Positions 11,384-23,778 of a stretch of 64,000 nucleotides of DNA are shown here, one piece after another. The position numbers and the translations under genes were made by a program. The DNA comes from Tamarix chinensis. Lineage: Eukaryota; Streptophyta; Magnoliopsida; Caryophyllales; Tamaricaceae. Positions within the stretch are counted from its first letter, which is position 1. The number at the start of each line of letters is the position of its first letter. The notes beneath the pieces are model-generated. The model ran no database searches and was not told where the DNA came from. It saw nothing but the letters and a program-made list of their open reading frames with translations. The stretch is from contig CM060175.1 in the NCBI GenBank assembly GCA_030549775.1, positions 79,268,245 to 79,332,244 on the forward strand. The letters are read 5' to 3'.

Positions 11384-12803
11384 GTGACCTCTTTGGAAGT
11401 TTTTCATGATGCGTGTGAGCTAATAAAAAAATCATGGTCAAAAGAGCTCAAGTTGAACTCATGGCTAGAGAAGTTGATGGCTCATCGGTACATTCGTCCG
11501 AGTGTGTATCCACAGGGAGCAATAGTCCTCTTCGTTAAGAAGAATGAGGAAAGTCTTTGTTTGTGTATTGATTATTGGGGTATGAAATAGTTGATGATGA
11601 AGAGTTAGTATTTACTTTTGGGGATCAACGACTAATTTGGTTAGCTTCGGAGGGTCAAATCTTCTCAAACATTAACTTGAGGTTAGGGTACCACTAGCTA
11701 CGCATCGTAAAGGCAAGCATCACAAAGATGACTTTCAGGACGTGATATGGGTATTAGGAGTTCACGGTGATGTCATTTAGGTTCACCAATATGTCTATAG
11801 TATTTATGGACCTGATGATGATGATGACCTTTGTGACCATATGTCAACTAATTTGTAGTGGTATTCATAAACGCCATTTTTATGTACTCTCAAAGTAGAG
11901 AGGAACATGAGCATCATCTCTGTACTATATTATCACTCCTTAGATAATATTGGATGTATACCAAGCTCTCTAAGTGTGATTTATAGTTTTAAGAGGTATC
12001 CTTTAGCCTTTTTGGGTCATGTGGTGTCATTTGGAGGAGTTGTCGTAGACTCGAAAAATATTACGACAATTACGAAGTGGAGAGCACCAACCAACGTTTC
12101 TAAGGTTCATATGTTTCTAGGGCTAGCAAAATACTACAGATATTTTGTTTATAATTTTTCAAAGCCCTTGAAGAAATTTATGAAAAAGACCACCATATTT
12201 TAGTGGGATGATACGTGTAATGATGCATTTTAGGAGTTGAATCGATGTTTGACTACAACATTGATTTTGACTCTTCTATTGGGATCAGATGGGTTTGAAG
12301 TCTACACTAATGTGTCAAAGAATAGACTAGGTTGCATTTTGATGCAGCATGATAGGGTAGTAGCTTAATCTTCTTGCTAGTTAAATCATCACAAGTAGAA
12401 CTACTCGACCTATGATTTGGAGTTGGTCGTAGTTGTATTCATGCTAAAGATCTAGAGGCATTATCTATTTGTTACATGGTGCAGATTCTTCACCGACCTC
12501 AAGAGATTCAAGCATATATTCATTCAAAAGGAGTTGAATATGAGGAAAATGAGATGAATGGAGTTGGTGAAGGGTTATGACATTAAGTCAACCCACCATA
12601 AGGGTAAAGCCAACATCATTGTAGATTCCTTGAGTATGAAGACTTCACACTCCTTGAGTTCTTGCATGGTGGCTAATTGGTTGTTTGAGGAGCTTGGTGA
12701 GATGGGGACAATCCTAATACATAAGAGGGAGTTAGAGGTATGGATGAGTGCATGGATTGTTACACCGATTGTGCTCGATGTTATCCAATCGAGGTAGCCT
12801 AGG
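11384..12803 (+). pseudogene. Ty3/gypsy pol (reverse transcriptase - RNase H) remnant
   Basis: Decayed polymerase of a Ty3/gypsy chromovirus-like element. Readable blocks in order: KLMAHRYIRPSVYPQGAIVLFVKKNEESLCLCIDY (11480-11570, RT start), a stop-riddled stretch equivalent to the catalytic palm, AFLGHVVSFGGVVVDS and TKWRAPTNVSKVHMFLGLAKYYRYFV (12005-12150, RT-RNase H connection), FEVYTNVSKNRLGCILMQHD (12295-12355, RNase H start) and FIQKELNMRK...HHKGKANIIVDSLSMK (12520-12640, RNase H end). The YxDD catalytic motif is not intact. Integrase is not recognisable beyond 12803. Gag style (Tat-like) and pol style (chromovirus-like) differ, so two elements may be joined here. Confidence 0.8.
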
Positions 12804-15780
12804 GATGTCTAGCTCGAACGAATTCATTAGAAGATGTAAGACAATATAGCCAAGGATTTCTTGATTCACTTAGCTCATCCCCGACATTCTTCTCCTTAGG
12901 TTCTCCATTGCCACCTTTTCTATCGTTATCAGCCCCCTCAACACTTTCTATGGTGTCAGGCACATACATAACCTCTTGGTTAATCATCTTGAAGGCTTTC
13001 CCATCACGTTTTACCAAGATATCTCGAGCCTGAACCGAGCATAAACAACTGATGCTCTAAAGGAATAATATTTTTCCTAGAGCTGCTCAAGGAAGCTCTA
13101 GAATTTTTCATTCTCTGTATACCCATCTACAACCTCTTGCAATGCACAAGTCTAGCATCGACCACAATCTTACTAAATTGGGCATATGCACTTTGCCGAT
13201 CTTATCAGATGGACTTTATGGCCTCTTCCGATGCTCTCATGGCTTCTTTAGTTGTTTAAGCCTCTTTATGAACCTTTTTCTTCATCATATCTATTTGTGC
13301 GCTAGCCTTATTATGGTCTTCATTAGCTTGTTGACAAACACAATCATTCGTAACCTTTTGGTTAGCTAGTTCCTTCTTCAACTAGGTCTGCTTATTCTCA
13401 TAAGCCAATACTTTGTTGTTAACATTGGTGTTCAAAATTTTGAGGTGTTCCTTCGACACTAGAGAGTCTTATTTAATTCAGTGAATTCCTTGATCTTGCT
13501 TTAGTCGGCATGCCACCTTTTCTTCTCCTTAAAAAACTGGTAGGTGCACTCTTTCTTTACCCTCAATTATTTTTTAGTTGTGTCATAATGACCCTTAAGG
13601 TGCTAACCTTTGTAGAAGACTCCTTTGGCGAGCCTTTTTTTCCTTTCAATATGGCCAATTCTTGCTTCATCAACCCAAGTTCATTTTTCAAATTCTTATG
13701 CTCCCTCTTCAACTTACCTTGGCTCTTCTAGAGTTGATACCAAACTTTCAAACTTTAGTGGATCTGATAGTAGATCTTAACCCTCATTGTCAATTGTTGC
13801 AAATTGGAAAAGTAGTACTTCATAAAAAATAGAGGGGCATCACACATAATGAACAAGATGTTTCACTTGGAAAATAAGGTTCAAGCCACCCCGAAACATG
13901 AAGCCTGTCTTTAAGCGACTAATCACTTCCTTGTTCTTTCTCATGAGTAGAGCCTCGTCGAGATCCAAGTTGATGCCATAATTTAGATGACACTCAAAGA
14001 ATGATGTATCCTAAAGATAGGACAATCATATGTCTGATCTTATTATCTCCTCATCGACTATCTATTTCCTAAGATTGAGGGATAGTAACTCTTTTGGAAA
14101 TTCCTTGGTCTAGATAAAAACTTATTGTGGACCTACAAATCCACAACTAAAATTAGGATCACCTTTTCCACTTAAATGGGTTTCAATACCCTAGATAGGT
14201 CATCTTCACTCCTCGCCCACTAGACCACCTCTACAAACAGAGTTAAGCTCTCAGCAGCTAATTTGGATGTGCCTTCCACTGTTAGCTTGTACTTGCATCC
14301 AGCTCCCTAGGTATTGGATTAATACCTCCTTGTGTTTCTATCCTTGGAAGAGGGTACACAACTAATCACTCAACATTAACTAATAGGACACTGCTCTAAT
14401 ATCATAACGAAGAAAGAGAATCGGTGTCGACATCTGCACCTTCAACCTCAGATGTCCTAACCTCCTTACTCCTCGTAGTTACCCCACCTTTATTTCTATT
14501 CATGGAATCAAGATTATAATTTTGCACCTTGGCTATCTCGACCACCTTCGTTATGTTAGGTGTGTTGATGTAAAAGGGTATGCTCAGATGGGGTCAGTAG
14601 CCTGCCTTAGTTTGCCTCCTTGGTTGGTGATTTGATTCGATCCTAAGGCACTACCTTGCTCTACAATGACCCTAAGAGGAAAGAGATTAAGGCATAATAT
14701 GAATATCAAGTAAGTTAGGAATGGCAATATGCACTAGTGCAAAGTCAGATGCAGTTCGAGGGGCAGGTAAGTAAGGTATGAAAATAAGAAAAGAGGTAAC
14801 GTCCTTTAGGGGAATGGGAAGGTTATCAAAGGTAGAATATTCATCATAGTACATGTAAGGATCTTTGTAATAAAGTAGGTTGGCAAGAGAGTTGACTAAT
14901 GCTTTTTTAGGATTAGAGGAGCAATGACTAACAGATGGGTTGGGAAGGGGATAACCTAGGGCCTATGGGGAATTATAAAGCTTGTGCCACTAACCTTGGG
15001 CTCTAACACAACCTTTTCTTTGGACTTTTTTTGGGGCCTAGTCTCATCTTCGTCCTAAGATTAAGGGTATGGTGTTCAAAACAATCAAAATGACATTATA
15101 GAGCTGACTGATTCCACTATTAAGGACATCTTGATTCACACATTAGGGTGGCCTATGTTAGGTCGACCCACTATCAACCAAACAAGCATCTTACCTTATG
15201 TTTAGTATTCTTCTTTTGGGCATTAGAGAGAAGAATTTGTGGCTAGAAAATTCCCTTGGTTATCATATTTGTAGGAGCCTCCTTTAGATGACCTAGCTAA
15301 GCTTGGCATTTTACAACAAACCGACATACAAGTTAGTTAAAAACGTGCTAAGTGTTAGGGAAAGCATGTTAAGAAAGGGGTTAGCCTTAGCATGACACAT
15401 ACATGTATCAAAAATCAAACCGACCCTCCTTAGGGAGATAGGATCATTCATGATGACATTATTATTTATGGTCCGACCTTCTTTCGACAGCTTTATGTAA
15501 CATTTAGCGTTGGCCCACTCCACCTTAGACAACCTCTACTCATTTTGCATGTCATTGCTCATCTTACTCTATTTAGGGAAGTCCCTCAATGAATCACCTT
15601 GCATAACGAAGCACTTAGGCTTAAAATTCCAACCCCTAAAACCTTGTCCCACAAAATGATCACCAACATAAACTTCAAGCTTTTTTATTCCAACCCCTAG
15701 AACCTTGCCCCTCAAAATGATCACCATCGACTTTAAATTCATGTTTGAACAAGTAACGTGGTAAGAAAAAAACATCTTTT
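12804..15780 (-). pseudogene. Minus-strand decayed coding remnants, unrecognised, one aspartic-protease-like motif
   Basis: The plus strand here makes no sense in any frame, but the minus strand shows several short open stretches in changing frames: near 15569-15775, 15311-15532, 13900-14000 and 12799-13017. Near 15160-15185 (minus) the reading is LVDSGST followed by a stop, resembling the retroviral-type aspartic protease core D-S/T-G. The middle part (13000-13700) is rich in Lys, Arg, Glu and Leu, as in a coiled coil. I cannot assign a family with confidence. Possibilities are a second, inverted Ty3/gypsy relic, or an antisense accessory ORF of the kind known downstream of pol in some Tat-lineage elements. 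Confidence 0.4.
15628..15731. repeat. Short direct duplication (about 40 bp, two copies)
   Basis: CCAACCCCTAAAACCTTG at 15628 recurs as CCAACCCCTAGAACCTTG at 15692, each followed by a CAAAATGATCACCA string. A local tandem duplication, 64 bp apart, within the minus-strand remnant. Confidence 0.7.
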
Positions 15781-18433
15781 TTTTATACTATATTCTAATA
15801 ATTCATGTTAATCAAACTAAGATGTAACAAATCTATGATTTTTTTTTTCAACAATAAGCTTAGTTGGAAAATTGTGTGCACGAGGCTGAAAAGGAATAAG
15901 AGGAACATAAGTTCTCTTTACATCATCTTACAATTTGGATGAAAATTTGATTTTCCCCCTCAAATCTAGATCAGTCTCTAGAGAATTTAAATACATCTAA
16001 TTATATTATTTGGCTTGAGCTTAACGAAGATACGAAGAATCTCGTAGTCCAGACAATGCTGAGGATCGTGAGTCTCATGAGGGGTACGGGATGGGACAAC
16101 TATATGAGTCATGAGTGGGGGGGAATAGGTGGAAGAATATGAAAAATAAATAGGTAAAAAATGTTATAGTTAGGGTTTGAACTCATGACCCCCTATTTCA
16201 CTTATGTTCATATCAAGTATCTAAATATGTGCTTTAGAAACGTTTATTAAAATGTTATTAGATATATAATATAATTTAAAAAAAATCCATGGGATTAGGT
16301 GACCCCATGGGCTCTTAATTATCTTTGCCCCTTATAACGCATGTGAATCTAATCTAATCCATCACCTTATTCAAACCCTCCAACTTATCGATTCACCTCT
16401 CTAAATTCACTTATCCACTAGCTCGACAAATCATGACTAACGATGTTGTTCTTGAGGTGTGATATTATGTGTTTCATTACCTAACATATACTAGCTCGAC
16501 CCTCGTTCCTTGGAGTCTATAAGAATTAAGGCATTCTATCCTGACCCTTGTTCCCCAACATTTGTAAATATTAGGTTGGGAGTAGATGATTATAGTAATT
16601 GTATCCTTATACCCACTTGTAATTGTGCACCTCACCATAGGCGTATGCTTGAAAAAATAAGAATTTTATAATGACCCGAGCTGTACCTTAGAAGGACTGA
16701 CCCATCCAACCCATAGGACTATGTTCTCATTAGTAATGCCCCAAAATATGGTTATGGGAATGGGTTAGTTTTAAAGGGAATGATGCTATATGATATTCCC
16801 GAATTGACCCACTATGCATGTGCTCCTTAGCAGACCTACCCATCGGTTTACTTTTCTCCCACAACACAAAGTTTAACAATACTAAAAAAAAATTCAATTA
16901 ATGATAACCATGGTAATTGTTTGTTAAACTCAAATAACAAAATTGAACCTTAAAATACCTAACATCTAGAGTTGTTAATAAATTGAGTTCTTTCTCAAGT
17001 CAATTTAGTTCAGTTCACTAAGGGTTTGTCTCTACTCATTTGTTTAACTTAATGAATCAAACTTGAGTCTTACTTTTTGGGTGGTTTAATAAACAAGAAG
17101 AGCCCAATACCACCTTGTCTCAACATGTTAGCTCACAAATTAGCCAGATTTGGTAGCTCGGCTCATTTGAAACATAAGTCACAAAAGTTAAACGATGTGT
17201 TTCCATTACATTTTTCTGTAACCGCTGTGTTGAATCATGACACTACTCACCTCACCTTCTCCTTCCAACTTGATTCTTACAAGCTATAATACACTTGGTT
17301 AGGAACTTAGGTTTGTAGAATTTTATTTTTAAAATCACAAAAAAAAACCCTAATTCTTTTCTCTCTCAACATAGGTTGCAAGTTGTTGAGTACTGTTGAG
17401 CCAAAAATCCCACCCCACTACCACCTTGTTGTGGTGCTATAAATTGCATGTGTCGCTATGCTTGCCATGGATCCATCTTCTTCCATGCGAGTCTTCCTCT
17501 TGTTCTCATCTTCTTCCTTTCTTGATCCATTATTGTGTTGTCTCTCATCTTCCTATGTGTTTTCTCATTGTGGCTTGTGCCAACATCATTGAATGTTGTG
17601 CGCTTCTGCCATTGTGATCCTGTGATGTTGCCGTGAAGGTAGCTCTTCCATTATCATTCTCTAATGTTAACTCTAATACATGTTGCTCATTTTTTTCCTC
17701 CTTTCAATCACCCATATTACTTCTTCATTTAATTAATTTATGCTTCAAGTTTTGGGCTGCTTTGTAATTGGTTGTGTCTGTTGTTGATCTACTAAAGTTT
17801 GTAGAATTAGTTGTTGTTACCTTTTTGAATTGCAAAGTTATTTTTTATTCTACTACTCATGGATATGTAAATGATTTGCTAATGATTATTAAATATTTTG
17901 TGGTGGCTATTTGATGTACTTAGACTCTCTTTCCAATTTGATAGAAGTGAAATAAATAAGAGCAAAGTTCTCTCCTTTGGTTAGGTTACTTGGAAAATAT
18001 TGGTATTTTTTTAGGGACACTACTATTTTTTTTTGCTTATACGATTTCAGAGGCTAAGAAAATGTGATAGTTTAATTATCTTTACACACCCACCATTTTT
18101 TATTAAAGAACAATAGTTTATCAATCAATTTATTTTACTTTTGTTGGAGAACTGAAAGTATTTAATGTTTAATAGAAGCTTGCTAAAGAATCAATGGAAC
18201 CCTTATTTCCCTTAGTTTTTTCTTAGTTTAATTCAAAGTATAAAATGTTTGGAATGCTGTTTAATTTATATTTTTAATGAGTTTGATTGTTATATACCAT
18301 TTTTGTACAAAATAACCTCATCAATGAACAATGTACTGATTACTAGCGACTTTTTATATATACATTGGGTTAGAGTCTTGGAGATGCTTTTAGGCTTTTG
18401 TTGCCTAAGAACTCAATAAAACAGTTGGTCAAT
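15781..18433. other. Non-coding spacer, AT-rich, probably old transposon debris
   Basis: No gene can be supported. Short open frames (17077-17289, 17396-17617) show no recognisable domain or codon signature. Near 16800-16870 there is a brief resemblance to the LTR-like DNA at 3000-3400. The plus strand changes composition several times, as expected from stacked, decayed insertions. Confidence 0.5.
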
Positions 18434-18438
18434 AGCTA
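18434..18438. repeat. Left target-site duplication (AGCTA) of LTR B1
   Basis: AGCTA precedes the LTR start; the matching copy is at 22998-23002. Confidence 0.9.
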
Positions 18439-18869
18439 TGAAATTCCCCAAAATTTTCTAATTTTAAAAATTATATTTAAATGAAGTTTTATTATGAAAA
18501 TTAATTAAATAAATTATTTTTATTAAAATAAAAGGGAATTAATTAGGGCTATTTAAGAAGAAAATAATAAATAATTTTTATTAGAAAAGTTTTGGCATTT
18601 TAGCTAATTAAGGATTTTATTTTAGAAATTGATTAAATAAATTATTTTATTTAAAATAAGAAAGAGAAAATAGTTCCAAATTAATATTAATTTTATAAAT
18701 AATTTAATTGGAGAAAATTAGAGTGATTTGCTAATTAAAATGGAATTTATGAAAAATCTTTCAAAAACCCTAAATTAGCGTAAAAAGGGATTTAAATAAT
18801 ATTTTATTTAAATATTATTATTTTTAAATATCCTAAATATTCAGATTAATTTAATTGCCCTAACCCATT

Positions 18870-19620
18870 ATTTTTCCTTTTCCCCTTTTTCCTGTTTCCT
18901 TTTCTTTCTTTTTCTTTCTTTTCTTCTCTTTTTCTTCCTTACCCTCCCCCAACTTGGGCCAGCCCAGCAGCCCAAGCACTTCTTTCCTATTCTTTCCTTT
19001 CGTACGGCCCAAACCATCTGTTCGTTTCTCCTTCAGCGTGGCTTGCCTCGGAACGCCGTTCTTTGTCCCTTTTTACACCAAAATGCAGCTTTTAATTTAA
19101 ATGCCCTTACCTTACGTCACCCGACCAGCCGACTCCCCTTCTTTCTTTTCTTTCTTTTCTCCCCCGAACCACCAGTTCGCCCCATTTCTTTCTTCTTCTT
19201 CCTTCGCACCTGCCACCCCGACGCTGACCTGCAACTCACTGCCACCTCCGAGATATCCGCCGCCTATCTCACCCATTTGACCGACCATTTTCCCTCTATT
19301 TTTCCTGCTGATCCGTTGACCCCATCGTCCAACCATTCTCCTTTCTTCTCACGCACGTTTTTCCTCTCTCCTAGCCGACCACAACCCTTGCCCCATTTTA
19401 ATTTCTGTCACCGATGACTGAAACCCTACCTGCCTTACCCCGTAGCTGACGCACAAAACCCTAACCTCCCTTCTAAAATATATAAATACCCTCGTAAGCT
19501 GCCTGGTATCGAGCTTTTACCTCCTACCTAGAATTTCCTGACCTTGCCACTGTCGCCCCTTTAAACGCCTTGTCTGCCTCCTCCGGCCAACTTCGCTGCC
19601 ATATACGCCTATTTTTACAA
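18870..19620 (+). repeat. Pyrimidine-rich block of LTR B1
   Basis: About 0.75 kb of C/T-biased sense strand. The open frame at 19043-19417 is Pro/Ser/Phe-rich low complexity, and its counterpart in the other family-B copies is not conserved as protein. Treated as compositional. Confidence 0.75.
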
Positions 19621-19639
19621 GCCTTAATTTAATTTATTT

Positions 19640-19973
19640 CATTTATTTAAATATAAATACTATTATTAATATAATATTAATATTATTATTATTATTATTT
19701 ATTATTATTATTATTATTATTTCTATTTTGAATATGTATTATTATTAGTATTAGTATTAATGTTTTTATTATTATTTCTATTGAGGGCCGAAGCCCTATT
19801 ATATTTTTATTTCAATTTTATTATTATTATCCTTATGGTTTCTATTATTACTATTATCATTATTAATATGTTATTATTATTATTATTATTATTACTATTT
19901 TGAATTACTATTACTATTATTATTCCATTGTTATTATTACAACTACTTTACTATTAGTGTTGCTATTATTATT

Positions 19974-20006
<33 letters not shown>

Positions 20007-20155
20007 ATTATTTTCAAGTTTTAGTATTATTATTTTATATAGGGCTGAAACCCTAATGTGCCTATTTTGAATTGTAGTAGTGGTATTATAAATATCAAGT
20101 CTTATTATTAGTAATATTATCATTATTTTTATCAATAGTATTTATTATTCTTATT

Positions 20156-20194
<39 letters not shown>

Positions 20195-20545
20195 TAATAA
20201 GTTTATTATTTTTCAATGTATGGTGGAAACCCTACTTCTTTTTATCTTCAAACATTATCCTTACTATTATTACCATTATGGTTATTATTATTTTGTAATA
20301 TTATTATGGTTTTAATCATTATTATTATTATTATTATTATTATTTCATCATTATTATTATTACTAAATTTGGTTATTTATTTTACTGATATTATTATTTG
20401 TATTATTTTTATTTTCATTATTTTCATTATTGGAATTAAGTCTTTAAACCCCTATATTATCAACTTTTACAATATTTCTATAATTTCTTATATCTTTAGT
20501 AAATTTAGAAATTTGTTAATGTTATTTTTATTAATATGTTATTAT
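19640..20545 (+). repeat. Microsatellite zone (TTA, TTG) with AGGGC-CGAA-GCCCT hairpins, LTR B1
   Basis: Runs of TTA/ATT units (for example 19680-19720, 20156-20195, 20317-20345) and of TTG (19976-20007) alternate with unique spacers. Spacers near 19785 and 20041 hold AGGGCCGAAGCCCT or AGGGCTGAAACCCT. Homologous zones with different repeat counts exist in copies B2, B3 and B4. Confidence 0.85.
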
Positions 20546-20550
20546 TTTAT

Positions 20551-20609
20551 CAAAACCCTAAGGAGGCGTAGGAGCGTGCTCCAAGACCGGTGTCGTTTTA
20601 GGTAAGGGT
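20551..20609 (+). promoter_or_regulatory. Conserved leader hairpin plus 5' splice-site consensus (LTR B1)
   Basis: Contains AACCCTAAGGAG, then GGAGCGTGCTCC (GGAGC/GCTCC arms), then CGTTTTAG/GTAAGG, which matches the plant 5' splice-site consensus. The same string is present in copies B2 (32868-32925, minus), B3 (48645-48700, minus) and B4 (60635-60690, plus), although the surrounding DNA has diverged. It may be the transcribed 5' leader and donor of the parent element; this role is inferred. Confidence 0.6.
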
Positions 20610-20929
20610 GTTGCTAAGGCCTTTTGTGTGTTTATGTGCATTATATGCTTCGTATGCTATGTATTCTATGTTTATCATTATTAATTATTTCGTATATGGT
20701 ATGATGTGGATTTCAAGCATGTTCTTGTGTTGTTATATAGCATGTATTATGCATATGTGATAATATGTGTTGTGACCCTATAAGACATACATGTGAGGGT
20801 GTTGATGTGGTTTGTATGGGAGAAAGGATGAAAAAGGAGGATGGGGAAATAAGTTGACCAAGAGATGTGAGCTGAACTAAGTATTTTAATGATCCATGTG
20901 TGGAAGAATAAAATGGAGAATTTTAGGGT

Positions 20930-21420
20930 TTCATGTGGGAGAATTTAATCTATGGTTTGTATGGGAGAATCTAATTTATGATGTTGTATGGGAGAATGTA
21001 ATTTATGATGTTATATGGGAGAATCTAATTTGTGGTTTGTATGGGAGAATCTAATTTATGATGTCATAAGGGAGAATATAATTTATGATGTTGTATGGGA
21101 GAATGTAATTTATAATGTTATATAGGAGAATCTAATTTATGGTTTTATATGGGAGGATCTAATGTAGGGTTTTGTATGGATGAATCTTTGCTTTTATATG
21201 GTTGGAATTTAAGGTTTGGTATGGATGAATATTTGGTTTTATATGGTTTGAAATTAGGGATTGGTATGGATGAATCTTTGGGTTTTATATGGTTTGAATT
21301 TAGGGTTTGGTATGGATGAATCTTTGGTGTGTGGATTGAATTTAGGGTTTTGTATGACGGAATCTTGGGCTTTACATGAAAGAATTTAGGGTTTCGTATG
21401 GATGGACTTAAGGTTCTGTA
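20930..21420 (+). repeat. 27-bp ATGGGAGAATCTAATTTATG tandem array and longer derivatives
   Basis: GGGAGAAT recurs at about 20963, 20990, 21017 and 21043, a 27-bp period, then drifts into roughly 45-60 bp units with TATGGATGAATCTTTGG up to about 21420. Copy B4 has a shortened equivalent at 60980-61240 and B2 a diverged one at 32205-32510. Confidence 0.8.
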
Positions 21421-21899
21421 TGAGAAATTTGAAAGGTTTCATGGGGTGTGTAAAGTCTGCATGGGAGTGAAATTTATGTATGAAAAGTTGATTTGGGATG
21501 TGAGGATGGTAATGTAAGCGTTGTTTGGGTGGTTGAACACTTTGGATGGAAAATAGTATGTGGAGCATTATCTAAGTATATAAGAGACTGAGCTAGGGTT
21601 TGGAGTGGCTAATTATGGGTTTTTGTGATTAATTAGGGTTTAGAGTGGTTAACTATGGTTGGTTGTGGATAACTAGGGTTTGGAGTGATTAACTATGGGT
21701 TGTTGTGGTTAACTAAGGTTTTGATATGGCTAACTAGGGTTTAGTGGTGGTATGTGTGTACTTGGTGAATAAAGTATGATGATGAATATGGAATTTTTGA
21801 TTTGTGATATGTGAAGTGTAAAGGGAATGATTCATGATGTCCAAGGTGAAAGCTTTTGAATAAGACACTTAAGACACTAATAATTGAAAGTGGAAGATT

Positions 21900-22215
21900 A
21901 TTGAGCTAGATCTAGCAGATCCACCAGTTATGAATAGTGGTTAGGGCATGATGTCCTATGTGTGACCGGCCCATCGGTTATAATAGTGGGGGATCCCGAG
22001 CTCAATAAATACAAACCAGAGTTTTGCTAAGGCACTTAAAAGATACTAATTACTTACAGTAGAATACTATACGAGCAGAAGCCAAACCAATCCACCGATT
22101 AGGAATGGTGGTTAGGGTTTTTACCTTATGTGTGACCGATCCACCAGTTATAATAGTGGTTAGGGTTTTACCCCATATGTGACCGATCCACCGATAATAA
22201 TAGTGGTTAGGGCAT
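21900..22215 (+). repeat. GATCCACCG...AATAGTGG module array (LTR B1)
   Basis: Five spaced modules at roughly 21918, 21965, 22088, 22137 and 22183, with cores such as GATCCACCAGTTATAATAG followed by TGG. Same module as in families A and C. Confidence 0.85.
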
Positions 22216-22997
22216 GATTCTCTATGTACTCGCATGGATTTGATAAAAAGCATGGTGTGAAATGAGTTCTAATCAGAGATTAATTAAATGATTACTCTGA
22301 ACTATATTTGGGCCTTATGTATCTATCAGAATGTTTGAACCATCTTATGTTATCATTATGGTCTTTATGTTCTCTTCATTTCTTCTACATTAGTTGTGGT
22401 GTTATATGTTGGCCTTAGTGCATTTGTTACCTTATTCAGTACATAGCATGCTGATCACCATTTTCATGGGTGCTACTCATCCCACGAGTAGTAGGCCCTT
22501 CTGACTTTGTGCAGGTGGGCGAGACATCAGTCGGGGCTGAGTGTTGAGCATGTTTGGCTTGAAGTTTGAGAGTAATGTGGTCGGATCCACTCTTCTTGTT
22601 ATCTTATTTATTTATATTATTTCTTCTTACATCGGATTTATCCTGTTTGATTTATTACTTTGTATTGAGTATTTCAAATAAAGCTTTTATTGATTGTAAG
22701 ATTATTCCCTCTGAGGAATTTTGATTTCGCACTCTGATTCCTATCTTATTATTGCTTATAACTTTTATGCGTATTCTGATTTTTGATATTATGATCCTTC
22801 TTCTAGTTCTTTTATGAACTTTTGGTTTGAGTTTAATGTTAATCTTCTTAGCCTTAGCATTTGGTACTAAAATGGTCAGAGAGAACCGGTTTGGTACTAA
22901 GTGTGGTGATAACATCCCTAGAATTCACATGTTTTAAGTATTTCTATTTTAATTACTTCCATTTCAAAAAACATTTAGTGAATTTTGGGGTGTCACA

Positions 22998-23459
22998 AGC
23001 TAGCAACACATTTTATTCTACTGTGTTTTATAGTTTTTTTTTTCAATTTAGTGTTTTTAAATTGATTAATAATGTTGTTATGATCTTGTACTTGTTTGAA
23101 CAATATGATACCTATGTCCATTTTTGTATTTAATGGTTTTGAATGTTTTTTCCCTTTCTTATGATGTTGTTAATTATTATGTTATTTTATTTGTATATAT
23201 CAATACATCACACAAATGATTTTTATTTGTATTTTTAGATTTACTTATAACATTGAACTTTTTTCCCCATGTATTCTTTATCATATTATGATGTTTTCCT
23301 ATGATTATAAAAGTTCAAATGAAAAATCTTGGTGTTAATTTTCTTAGTTTTAGGTGTTGCCTTTTCTACTAGATTCTTCTACCTTGTGTTTCTTTTTGTT
23401 AGACTTAATTCAATCTAGTAATTATGACAAAAGTAGTAACGGTTGATTTTTTTTCCTAA
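22998..23459. other. Spacer between LTR B1 and the hAT fragment
   Basis: Begins with the AGCTA duplication and continues the AT-rich sequence interrupted at 18438. No coding sequence supported. Confidence 0.5.
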
Positions 23460-23778
23460 ACAAGGATCAACCTTTCCATTATCTTTGTCATCTACGTCTT
23501 CAACAACAAGCCCAATGGTAAATGACTCTAATGTATTTAAAGTTTTTGAATGCGCGTTCATTGATGTTGGATATGATGATGAGGAGTTTGACGGGGAGCC
23601 TAATGAAAAGGTTGATGAGTAGGCTAATAAGGAGCATGAGGTGATTAATGAAGATAAAGAAGAGGAGGATGAGTGGAAAATCAAGAAGAATGCTTGCAAA
23701 AAAAAAAACTTCTAATATTTTGGAAGAATATGAAGTAGCGACTTTAAAAGATGGGGTGAAAAATGTTGAATGCAAGTG
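23460..23778 (+). pseudogene. hAT transposase N-terminal fragment (acidic leader plus BED finger start)
   Basis: The plus strand reads an acidic stretch (DVGYDDEEFDGEPNEKVDE, stop, NKEHEVINEDKEEEDEW) followed, after a frameshift in a run of A's near 23698, by KKTSNILEEYEVATLKDGVKNVECKC. The latter resembles the opening of the BED zinc finger of plant hAT transposases (SxVWxxFExVTLxDGxxKxxCK). The fragment stops abruptly at 23778, where a TGTAACACCCCCAAAC string begins, so the rest was removed or displaced by an insertion. Minus-strand frames over this interval are shadows. Confidence 0.6.

Larger units (their letters stand above)
18439..22997 (+). mobile_element. Giant solo LTR, family B copy 1 (4559 bp)
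   Basis: Starts TGAAATTCCCCAAAATTTTC and ends AATTTTGGGGTGTCACA, flanked by the perfect 5-bp duplication AGCTA. Internal order: AT-rich start, pyrimidine block (18870-19620), TTA/TTG microsatellite zone with short hairpins (19640-20545), conserved leader with splice donor (20551-20609), 27-bp tandem array (20930-21180), longer TGGATGAATCTTTGG repeats (21160-21420), GATCCACCG modules (21900-22215) and a 3' end with paired TTGGTACTAA motifs. No coding region is convincing. Same layout as family A but with different arrays, so the two are related LTR families. Confidence 0.88.

Noticed and set aside
17077..17617. Two small ORFs of 70 and 73 codons
   Set aside because: No recognisable motif, no splice context, no repeat in the window.
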